Shown here: piece after piece, positions 56,216 to 64,000 of the stretch
How the letters are laid out: each line of letters starts with the position of its first letter
How positions within the stretch are numbered: position 1 is the stretch's first letter
DNA from: Gymnothorax reevesii
Taxonomy: Eukaryota; Chordata; Actinopteri; Anguilliformes; Muraenidae
Length of the DNA stretch: 64,000 nucleotides
Assembly (NCBI GenBank): GCA_029721435.1
Contig: CM056577.1
Location: forward strand, 27,731,719-27,795,718
Direction of reading: 5' to 3'
Position numbers and translations under genes: made by a program
The notes under the pieces: model-generated
Database searches by the model: none
Told to the model about the DNA's origin: nothing
The model's input: only the letters and a program-made list of their open reading frames with translations

Positions 56216-57382
56216 TACAACCCCAATTCCGAAATAGTTGGGACAAAGTGTAAATTGTGAATAAAATAAAAACGCAATGACTTTCAGATCACACCAGCCA
56301 GTATTTAATTCACAATAGAACAGAGATTACATAGCAAATGTTGAAACTGAGAAATTTTACTATTTTATCTATACAATGAGCTCATTTCAAATTTTATGGC
56401 TGCTACAGGTCTCAAAAAAGTTGGGACAGGGGTCGTTTTACCATGGTGTAGAATCCCCTCTTCTTTTTAACACAGAGTGAAGGTATCTGGGCATCAAGGA
56501 GACAAGTTTCTTGACTTTAGCCATTGGATTTTCATCTCACTCTTGTTTAATTCAGGCTTCCTGCTGCTGGAGAGTTTTGGGTCTCCTTTGATGGAATTTT
56601 CATTTTATTATACGCCAAATGTTCTCAATCAGTGAAAGATCAGGACTGCAGGCAGGCCAGTTCAGCACACGGACTCTTCTACTACGAAGCCATGCGGTTG
56701 TAATAGCTGCAGTATCTGGTTTTGCATTGTCCTGCTAAAATACACAAGGCCTTCCCTGGAATAGATGTCTTCTGGACAGGAGCATATGTTGCTCTAAAAC
56801 CTTTATATACCTTTCAGCATTCATGGTGCTTTTTAAAACACGCAAGTGTCCCACACCATATGCACTAATGCATCCTCATACCATCAGAGATGTTGGCTTT
56901 TGAACTGAACGCTGATAGCAGGAGGGGTGATCTTTCTCCTCTTTAGCCTGGAGAACACGACATCCATGATTTCCAACAAAAATGTCAAATCTGGACTCGT
57001 CTGACCACAGGACACTTTGCCACTTTGCTACTGTCCATTTTAAAAGAGCCTTGGCCAATAGAACACATGGGCGCTTCTGGATCATGCTCAACAATGGCTT
57101 CCTTTTTGCATGATAGAGTTTTAGGTGGCATCTGTGGATGGCACAGCAGGCTGTGTTTACAGACAGTAGTTTCTTGAAGTATTCCTGGGCCCATTTAGTA
57201 ATGTCAATGACAGAATCATGCCGGTGAGTGATGCAGTGGCGTCTGAGGGCCCGAAGATCACGGGCATCCAGTTAAGGTCTTCAGACTTTTCCCTTACGCA
57301 CAGAGATTTTTCCAGTTTCTCTGAATCTTTGATGAGGTTGTGCACTGTCGATGATGAGACTGTAACCCCTTCTTGGACGGGT
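56216..57382 (-). pseudogene. Tc1/mariner element, 5' end truncated
   Basis: The left end starts TA plus CAACCCCAATTCC, a common terminus of fish Tc1-like elements. Minus-strand frames encode parts of a DDE transposase: [18 protein letters not shown] with the second aspartate of the triad, and further left (56650-56800) FQQDNAKPH-like and SPDLSLIENIW-like segments with the third acidic position. The right end has no terminal repeat, so the element is truncated near 57382. Several frame breaks; inactive. Confidence 0.75.
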
Positions 57383-57779
57383 GTTAATCACCCAGCACAG
57401 TGCAGGCTACTTATAGTTACCCTAAATCACAATAAATAATGGCGCAACAGGATCCGAAGTTCTCAGCGGTGGAATGGTGAGCTGGCTGAGATTCCTTATA
57501 CCACAAGCATAATTGAATAACTGTGTAGTAGTAGTAAATAGGAATATGAATACTTATAAATGATTACAAATTTAGTAGCGCGGTGCCTCCACTGTGGAAA
57601 AACTACACTTACCCTCAAGCCAGTGCAGGATGTATCTCCCCAGAATTCAAATACATTATGTTCAATCTATTATAATGAATGCTCTAGCTATGTAACTGTA
57701 GTGTATTCAATTACAATACACTCATTAAGCTACCTAAATAGCACTCTTCATGGCAATACCGTTAGCCAGGTGAAAAAAA
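57383..57779. other. No gene recognised
   Basis: AT-rich sequence between the Tc1 remnant and the presumed LTR. Confidence 0.5.
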
Positions 57780-58747
57780 ATGAGCTGCCAACACCCCAGA
57801 TAGAATTAAATAATAATGATTATATTTATTAATAAGCAATAATAATAATAATAGGGAATATTATTGATATGTAACCATGAAAGTGAAAACATTTAATATA
57901 CAACACATTAAGTGATTTCCCGTATGAATAACAAGTAAAGCGATTTATAATTAACAAAGATCTAAAAAAAACAAAACACAGCGCACAGTTGGGGCCCGTA
58001 TGTTGGTGCACAAAGGTTACGTCAGCTTTTGAGAAAACGTTAGCTCCGCCAAGGATCCACAGCTCTCTGAGCCGTAGGCAAAGTAGCAACCGCGACAGTG
58101 CCCTTGATTCGACTCGCTCGTAGCAAAATGTGTGGTGTGTAACTCACGACCAGTCTTCCCACTCAGTCCTGGAGCTTACGGCTGTGTCTTTCTACCAGCT
58201 TCCAAACTAACTGCACGGAGGGGGGGGAATTGACAGATCGTAATCTGCTCTGGCTCGCCTAGCGGTACACGCAGCTTGGCGGTGCCACTACGACCCCTGT
58301 TGGTCCAGCACCGAGTCTTCCTCCAACGCGGAGCACTCACGCCGCCAGTCCCAGGTTTTCAACAGCCCACCAGGTTCACCTTAGCCTGAAGAAGTCCGTA
58401 ACCCTATCGCTAATATTTAGCGAGGTTATATGAAACTTCAAGGGAAAAAAAAACAAGCTTAACCGTTGAATCACACCAGGCTCTGTCGCTGTCTCCGCTC
58501 CAAAACAAAAACGGCCAACGTACCAAGCTATGTCTCAACGGTCTCTGGTAATCAGCACGAGCATAAAAAATGTACTAATTATTATTGGTGGATTATAAAA
58601 TTCAAATAAAAACAGAAGAAATACATCTGATTAGCTAATACAGTTTGTCACATCAGAACAGTGAAAATATTCCCAAACACAAAGCATTATGGTAAATGGA
58701 GTTTTGTAAAATACACAGTACACAGTATTGTTTTAGAGGACCTTACA
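57780..58747 (-). repeat. Probable 3' LTR of the intact gypsy element
   Basis: The right border is firm: plus-orientation GGACCTTACA at 58747, next to a C-rich polypurine-tract complement. The left border near 57780 (TGAGCTGCCAACACC) is a guess from the TG start and AT-rich polyadenylation-like sequence; it cannot be checked without the other LTR. Confidence 0.5.
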
Positions 58748-58762
58748 CTCTCCCCCCACCAA
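58748..58762 (-). promoter_or_regulatory. Polypurine tract of the intact gypsy element
   Basis: Minus strand TTGGTGGGGGGAGAG directly before the LTR start TGTAAGG. Confidence 0.7.
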
Positions 58763-58858
58763 ACAAACAGCATGCCCCCATGCTGGGTCAAATACATTGA
58801 AAAGGAAAGTACAGGTAACAAAACAAACAAAACAAAGTAGCAAAACAACAAACATAAA

Positions 58859-61800
58859 CTAGTACGTTAAACTAGCAATGGGTGTCATGACAGTCTTACA
58901 TGGCATAAGAACTGGCCTGTGTGTGCATGTGCTACAAAGAGCCTGTGGAGAACACCACCAGGCATGAGAATTATTCCTTTCAAAGGATGGTTGCACTGAG
59001 GCTAGAGTGGACGCTACTACAGTGTGCCCACTCTGCACTCCCAGCTTGCCATAATTCAAGCGATTAGTCGGCTGTCTTTCCCTATGTGACCTACGCACTG
59101 CAAGGGGTACTGCGACTGAGGCAGTTGCAGGGTCAGCTACAGAGTGAACATCAGGAGGACTACCATCCTGATCAGCATCTACTAAATCTTCTACCACCTC
59201 AGGGGACTTATGTGAAGAGGCAGGGAGTGCAGTGTTGATTGAAGCTAGCAAATTATCACTAGGCGTGTGTACTAAACTAGGGCTTCTAGATGTCGTGGAG
59301 ACACACGGCGCAGGGGACTCCGGTGTAGGCTGGCTAACCTGTGTGCTGGCTCCCAAAGGAGTGTGTTGCACAGCATCCTCAATATAACAGCCATATTCCG
59401 AATCAGAATCAGAACCTACAGAGCTAAAATGTGTGGGCACTACAGGGGGCAACACTTCAGGCACACCAGCTCTGTGCTTCTCCTTCGTCCTCCTACGTCT
59501 CACAGCTCTTGGGCACAAAGCTGAGGGGGCGTCAACCACAGGGCCTAATCTCACCTCCTGTCCCAAAGGCAATATGTGGTTGCGGTGCAACACCTTGACT
59601 GGCCCTTTACCATCAAAAGGTTTCAGTCTGTACACCGGAAGATCAGACAGCTGACTGTCCACAATGTAAGGAAAAGAATTCCACCTGTCAGCCAACTTCT
59701 GCTGCCCTTTCAGACCCAGATTCCGAATTAAAACTCGATCCCCAGAATTCAGGCTATGATATCGGACTTTCTGGTCATAACGCTCCTTGTTGCTCTGGTT
59801 CATCCTATCCACTGAGGCTCGTGCCAGCTGGTAAGCAACTTGCAACTCCTCTTTCATCTGGGTCACATACCTCAAGTGTGACACAGATGACGCGTCCTTA
59901 GATGAAACACCAAAACACACATCTACTGGGAGCCGGGCCTCCCGACCAAACAATAAGAAATAGGGAGAGTATCCAGTTGCCTCATTAGGAGTACAATTAT
60001 ACGCATGCACCAAATGCGCAATGTGCTGACTCCATTTAGACTTCTGATGTGACTCCAGGGTGCCCAACATGTCCAACAAAGTCCGGTTGAACCTTTCAGG
60101 TTGTGGGTCACCCTGTGGGTGATAAGGAGATGTTCTCGACTTTTTCACACCCAACATGGTCAACATCTCTGTTACCAGTCTGCTCTCAAAATCCCTACCT
60201 TGGTCAGAGTGAATACGAGTGGGCAAGCCGTAATGAATAAAATACTTCTCCCACAGGGTCCTCACCACTGTGACCGCTGTCTGGTCCTTAGTAGGAAAGG
60301 CCTGTGCATACCGAGTGAAATGGTCGGTAATGACTAACACATTACAGACATTGCGAGAATCAGGCTCAAGGCAAAGAAAATCAATGCATACCAGATCCAT
60401 CGGCCCGGAACTCTGGAGATGCGAAAGAGGGGCAACTCTTTGTGGCAGCGTTTTCCGCTTGATGCAGCATTCGCAAGTCTTACAGTGCTTCTCTACGTCA
60501 ATTTTCATGCAAGGCCAGTAAAATCTGTCACGCACTAAGCTGTATGATTTATCGAATCCTAAGTGGCCAATGTCATCATGCAGCAGCCTAAAAACAAGAC
60601 CATGAAACTGCCGTGGCAGCACCAACTGTCTGACCTGCTGATCACCGTGCTTAACCGTCCTGTGCAACAAGCCATTGTCAATAGAGAGCTTAGCCCACTC
60701 CTTTTTCAGGACCTTCATGTCAGGATGCCGTGTCAGGATGCTGCTAGCAGGCTCCTTAAGATTCACCGCATGCCAAACCTCCCCTATACAAGCATCATTC
60801 TTCTGGGCTTCTTGAAGCTCATCAGAACTAAACACAGGCAACTCATCAGGCGCTACTGCAGCAACATGCGAGTACGCCTCGGGAACAGCTGACTCGTGAC
60901 TGCAAATCTGATCTGCCACACGCGGAAAAGAAGGGCAACCTGCCCTCTGTGTGGCCACCACCTGACAAATAGCTCGCACCCCAGGGGCTGGAATCTCTTG
61001 CCACTCATCATCAGGGGACAGACTGATGTGAGGGCGTCGTGACAGTGCATCTGCATCCAGGTTCCGTTTCCCTGGCCTATACTTCAGGCTGAAGTTGTAG
61101 GTTGACAAAGCTGACAGCCAACGGTGACCAGTGGCATCAAGTTTTGCAGACTTAGTTATATAAGTCAGCGGGTTATTGTCTGTCCTGACTTCAAAGGTGG
61201 CCCCATAAAGGTAATCATGCAGCCGATCCACAATAGCCCACTTCAAAGCTAAAAACTCCAACTTGTGAGCAGGGTAATTCTTCTCTGAAGGGGAAAGACT
61301 GCGACTGATGAATGCCACTGGACGCAACCCGTCAACATGCTCCTGGTACAGAACGCCACCCAAGCCGTCCAGGCTTGCATCCACATGCAAAACATATGGC
61401 GTTTGGGGATCTGCAAAAGCCAAAACTGGAGCCCGAGTCAGCCTTTGCTTAAGCTCTTGAAAAGCAGCCTCACACTGATCACTCCACCTGGGACCAAAAG
61501 GCTCAGAGGGCCGGAAACAAGGCTTCCGGTCAGCAGCCTGTGAACTTGAGTTTGTCTTCCTGGACGGCCAGCCCTGCAGCAACTCATTGAGGGGACGGCA
61601 CAATGTGGAAAAACCCTTCACAAACCGACGGTAATACCCACAAAACCCCAGAAATGACCGCAGCTCCGTTACAGTCTGAGGTCGAGGCCAAGATACAACA
61701 GCCTCAATTTTTGAAGGGTCAGTGGCTATGCCGTCCTGTGAAACTATGTGCCCAACATAGTTCACTGACGTCCGACCAAACTGACATTTATCCAGAGAGA

Positions 61801-63316
61801 TTTTAAGACCTTCCTCTCTCAGACGGTCAAGAACCTTCAGGAGCCTTTCCTCATGTTCTTCCAGGGTACGGCCAAAAACAATCAAATCATCCAAGTACAC
61901 AAGAACCTCTAGAAAGTTCATATCCTCGACGGTCCGCTCCATGACTCTCTGGAACGTGGCAGGCGCACCACAGATTCCTTGAGGCATGCGGTCAAACTGA
62001 TAGAAGCCTAAAGGACAGATGAAGGCAGTCTTCTCTTTATCAGCCTCGCTCATGGGAATCTGGTAGTAGCCACTTCTCAAATCCAACACTGAGAACCACT
62101 TACTACCAGAGAGACAATGGAGGGCATCCTCAATTCTAGGAACAGTGTACTGGTCAGGGACAGTCCGCTGGTTAAGCGTTCTATAATCCACACACATCCT
62201 GACCTTACCAGACTTCTTACGCACTACTACAATAGGTGAGGCATATGGACTCCTGGACTCTGAAATAATGCCATGTTTCTGTAGTTCCATCAAATGCTGA
62301 CGCACATCCTCCAAATCAGCCGGGGCCAAGCGCCGAGATCTCTCTCGAAAAGGCCGTGAATCATTCAACCGAATCTCATGCTGGGTGCTTCTCGAGCAGC
62401 CTACATCCCACTCACGACAAGAAAACACTTCCTTCCTCTGCAGCATTTTCTCACAGAGGCACTGCTTTGCCTCCTCTGGCATAGGAGAAGTGCCAAAGTC
62501 AAAAGAAGCAGAAGAGAGTGTACTAGTGTCTGTGGAACAGCAAGTGGACGGAATCTGCGGCACCATGTCTACAGGGAATATGTGAGCAAGGGGACTACCT
62601 CGTTTCACAAGAATATCCCTAGAAGAGACATTCCTCACATTTACCGTGATGCGACAACACAACACAGCAGAGACCGGATGTACTTCAGGCCTAACCTCGA
62701 GCTCCGGGGCAGACGCGCCATCAGCACTAACATGCTGATCTACAAGGACTAAAGAGTCATGAATCTCACCAGGAAACTTGGGCAGGCCGGAGAGCTGCAG
62801 CTCCTGCCCAGGCTTTAAAACAACAGGCTTAGTTCTAGTGAACCACACTGTGCCATGCTTATCCACATCCTCCGGCAAAACAACTGTGTGCTTAATGGAC
62901 TCAAAAACCTCTTTCATCACTGGGTGTATAGTAAGCGTGTTAAGAAACCCGTCTCCGGCCTGTTCGTGACAAGAGTGGAACAGTTTCCGCACTAAGTGTG
63001 TGTTTGTGCCAACCAAAATGGCTATACCCTCTTTTGTCTTAGGGTCAGGACACACAAGAGCTAAAGCGTCCACTACCTGAGACACACCTGTGACAGCTTC
63101 AGTGAACTCCAACCTGAGAGCCAAATATCCATCATATGGGTATTTGTGAGAGCTCAAACCCCATATTTCGAGACTTTCCACTGGCTGCAGCGGCAGGTGC
63201 TTCAAGTATGTATTGTAAAAGCTACGATACAAGATGGTGACCTGAGAACCACTATCGAGCAAAGCTTTAGCATAAATGCCCTCTACCTGCACGGGCACCT
63301 CAGCCGAGGGCCCCAC
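58859..63316 (-). CDS. pol: Pol polyprotein, Ty3/gypsy, 1485 codons intact
   Basis: Domains in order: protease (ALLDSGSQVTILY near residue 20); RT from about 330 with VRMCVDYRTLNQ, FSVLDLRSGYYQI, PQGICGAPATFQRV and VLVYLDDLIVF; RNase H with YVLHVDASLDGLGGVL, HKLEFLALKWAI, VRTDNNPLTYI and DADALSRR; integrase with an HHCC zinc domain (HDDIGHLGFDKS, CKTCECCIKRK), core DFLCLEP, IHSDQGRDF and YHPQGDPQPERFNRT, and a FPYIV GPY-like end. A Ser/Pro-rich tail ends with RRSHRERQPTNRLNYGKLG. All catalytic acids are present. The first possible start is GTG at 63314-63316; the frame is also open upstream over the gag stop, in the -1 frame relative to gag, so frameshift expression is likely. Confidence 0.92.
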   Translation of the reverse strand: MGPSAEVPVQVEGIYAKALLDSGSQVTILYRSFYNTYLKHLPLQPVESLEIWGLSSHKYPYDGYLALRLEFTEAVTGVSQVVDALALVCPDPKTKEGIAILVGTNTHLVRKLFHSCHEQAGDGFLNTLTIHPVMKEVFESIKHTVVLPEDVDKHGTVWFTRTKPVVLKPGQELQLSGLPKFPGEIHDSLVLVDQHVSADGASAPELEVRPEVHPVSAVLCCRITVNVRNVSSRDILVKRGSPLAHIFPVDMVPQIPSTCCSTDTSTLSSASFDFGTSPMPEEAKQCLCEKMLQRKEVFSCREWDVGCSRSTQHEIRLNDSRPFRERSRRLAPADLEDVRQHLMELQKHGIISESRSPYASPIVVVRKKSGKVRMCVDYRTLNQRTVPDQYTVPRIEDALHCLSGSKWFSVLDLRSGYYQIPMSEADKEKTAFICPLGFYQFDRMPQGICGAPATFQRVMERTVEDMNFLEVLVYLDDLIVFGRTLEEHEERLLKVLDRLREEGLKISLDKCQFGRTSVNYVGHIVSQDGIATDPSKIEAVVSWPRPQTVTELRSFLGFCGYYRRFVKGFSTLCRPLNELLQGWPSRKTNSSSQAADRKPCFRPSEPFGPRWSDQCEAAFQELKQRLTRAPVLAFADPQTPYVLHVDASLDGLGGVLYQEHVDGLRPVAFISRSLSPSEKNYPAHKLEFLALKWAIVDRLHDYLYGATFEVRTDNNPLTYITKSAKLDATGHRWLSALSTYNFSLKYRPGKRNLDADALSRRPHISLSPDDEWQEIPAPGVRAICQVVATQRAGCPSFPRVADQICSHESAVPEAYSHVAAVAPDELPVFSSDELQEAQKNDACIGEVWHAVNLKEPASSILTRHPDMKVLKKEWAKLSIDNGLLHRTVKHGDQQVRQLVLPRQFHGLVFRLLHDDIGHLGFDKSYSLVRDRFYWPCMKIDVEKHCKTCECCIKRKTLPQRVAPLSHLQSSGPMDLVCIDFLCLEPDSRNVCNVLVITDHFTRYAQAFPTKDQTAVTVVRTLWEKYFIHYGLPTRIHSDQGRDFESRLVTEMLTMLGVKKSRTSPYHPQGDPQPERFNRTLLDMLGTLESHQKSKWSQHIAHLVHAYNCTPNEATGYSPYFLLFGREARLPVDVCFGVSSKDASSVSHLRYVTQMKEELQVAYQLARASVDRMNQSNKERYDQKVRYHSLNSGDRVLIRNLGLKGQQKLADRWNSFPYIVDSQLSDLPVYRLKPFDGKGPVKVLHRNHILPLGQEVRLGPVVDAPSALCPRAVRRRRTKEKHRAGVPEVLPPVVPTHFSSVGSDSDSEYGCYIEDAVQHTPLGASTQVSQPTPESPAPCVSTTSRSPSLVHTPSDNLLASINTALPASSHKSPEVVEDLVDADQDGSPPDVHSVADPATASVAVPLAVRRSHRERQPTNRLNYGKLGVQSGHTVVASTLASVQPSFERNNSHAWWCSPQALCSTCTHRPVLMPCKTVMTPIASLTY

Positions 63317-64000
63317 TAACCCAGATGGTAATTGTGATTGGCTGACTTTGATTGGAGGAGAGCAATGAGCGGAACGCGTCTTATGTGATGGAGCTCTGGG
63401 GAAGTTTCCCTGCTGCGTGACGTCTTAAGCAGCTTCTGATTCACTAATCTCAAGTTCTCAGGACGTGTGCACTCTCGCTTGGTGTGGCCGTCTTCTCCAC
63501 ACTTATAACAGAAAATGGCAGGAACAGGAGAGGCTGCCATAGACTTCGGCAAGTTTGAAGAAGCAGAAGAAACAGCCCTTGTGGGGGCAGCTGGAGCAGT
63601 GGTTCCTGTGCCCTGGCTTGAGCCACACTGTGAGACTGGTGGAGTAGCAGAAGACGCTGTAGTAGCAGTCAACATTCTAGTTACTAAAGACGTCAGCTCC
63701 TTAACCTCTTTCCTCAGACTGTCCACATCAGACATTATTGAAGTAACAGGCTCATGGGAAAGAGTGACAGCAGCTGTCACAGGGACCTGGCGAACAGTGG
63801 AAATGGCCGCAGAAACCTTTGCACTCTCTCTAGCACTTACCCAGTGCTCTTCCTCTCTCACTGCTCGCATTAGCTGTGAAAAAGAAGGTGGATTTTGCAA
63901 AGTGTGCATCACACGCACACGCAAAGCCACAAGGTCATTGGTGAGAGCACCCTTGAAGAGCTGCTCCAGGCGTGCACGATTCAGACCTGCAGCATCAATC
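63316..64000 (-). CDS. gag: Gag C-terminal part, open to the window edge
   Basis: The frame is open from the right edge to TAG at 63316-63318. It contains a capsid-like helical region (LEQLFKGALTNDLVALRVRV), a Ser/Thr/Ala-rich linker, and a CCHC knuckle CYKCGEDGHTKREC for RNA packaging. It overlaps the pol frame. The start is outside the window. Confidence 0.85.
   Translation of the reverse strand, partial: IDAAGLNRARLEQLFKGALTNDLVALRVRVMHTLQNPPSFSQLMRAVREEEHWVSARESAKVSAAISTVRQVPVTAAVTLSHEPVTSIMSDVDSLRKEVKELTSLVTRMLTATTASSATPPVSQCGSSQGTGTTAPAAPTRAVSSASSNLPKSMAASPVPAIFCYKCGEDGHTKRECTRPENLRLVNQKLLKTSRSRETSPELHHIRRVPLIALLQSKSANHNYHLG

Larger units (their letters stand above)
57780..64000 (-). 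mobile_element. Ty3/gypsy element with intact pol, right end outside
   Basis: Minus-strand element running off the right edge: 3' LTR (about 57780-58747), polypurine tract (58748-58762), a 1485-codon pol and a gag ORF open to the edge. There are no frameshifts in more than 5 kb of coding sequence, in contrast to every other retroelement in the window, which suggests a recent insertion. The 5' LTR and PBS lie outside. Confidence 0.9.

Noticed and set aside
59433..62969. Several plus-strand ORFs of 60-124 codons
   Set aside because: Antisense shadows of the intact gypsy pol.

Overview
The window looks like teleost fish genomic DNA. The support is: spliced immunoglobulin V-set exons with GT/AG borders, a high load of fish-type repeats (Ty3/gypsy elements, an endogenous retrovirus, hAT, piggyBac, Tc1 and LINE copies), AT-rich intergenic sequence and no bacterial signals. 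No rRNA, tRNA or CRISPR array was seen. The species cannot be named from the sequence.

Host genes: the only convincing host coding sequence is a tandemly duplicated cluster of Ig V-set exons on the plus strand, probably immune-type receptors. Block 1 holds V1 (3089-3397), V2 (4559-8394, split by a transposon), V3 (26360-26680), a 30-nt mini-exon (26872-26901) and V4 (27512-27830, broken). Block 2 repeats this order: V1' (52370-52678), a V2' stub (53474-53528), V3' (54393-54713), mini-exon' (54901-54930) and V4' (55100-55420, broken). A signal-peptide exon (30066-30123) precedes block 2. All usable exons are phase 1-1, so they could splice together, but no transmembrane or cytoplasmic exon was found.

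Mobile elements: most of the remaining sequence is nested transposons. (i) A Gmr1-type Ty3/gypsy fragment at 128-2752, and a full-length relative at 35012-40566 in which integrase precedes reverse transcriptase. (ii) A 3.5-kb foldback element (4661-8170) inserted in the V2 exon. (iii) An endogenous retrovirus, 8471-25169, minus strand, with paired LTRs and a 4-bp target duplication. Its 3' LTR is split by a 4.85-kb element carrying a piggyBac-type MITE, and its env is split by a 3-kb hAT carrying another MITE. (iv) A hAT-like pair of ends, 31216 and 44353, enclosing a LINE, the full-length Gmr1-type element, an SGNH-hydrolase ORF and a MADF-like ORF. (v) A chromovirus at 45652-50787, with a related solo LTR at 26953-27381. 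(vi) A Tc1 remnant at 56216-57382. (vii) A Ty3/gypsy element from about 57780 to the right edge with an intact 1485-codon pol.

Together this is a birth-and-death immune-receptor locus expanded by transposons. The target duplications, and the comparison of block 1 with block 2 as filled and empty sites, let the order of several events be read. All calls are by eye; no alignment or database search was run.
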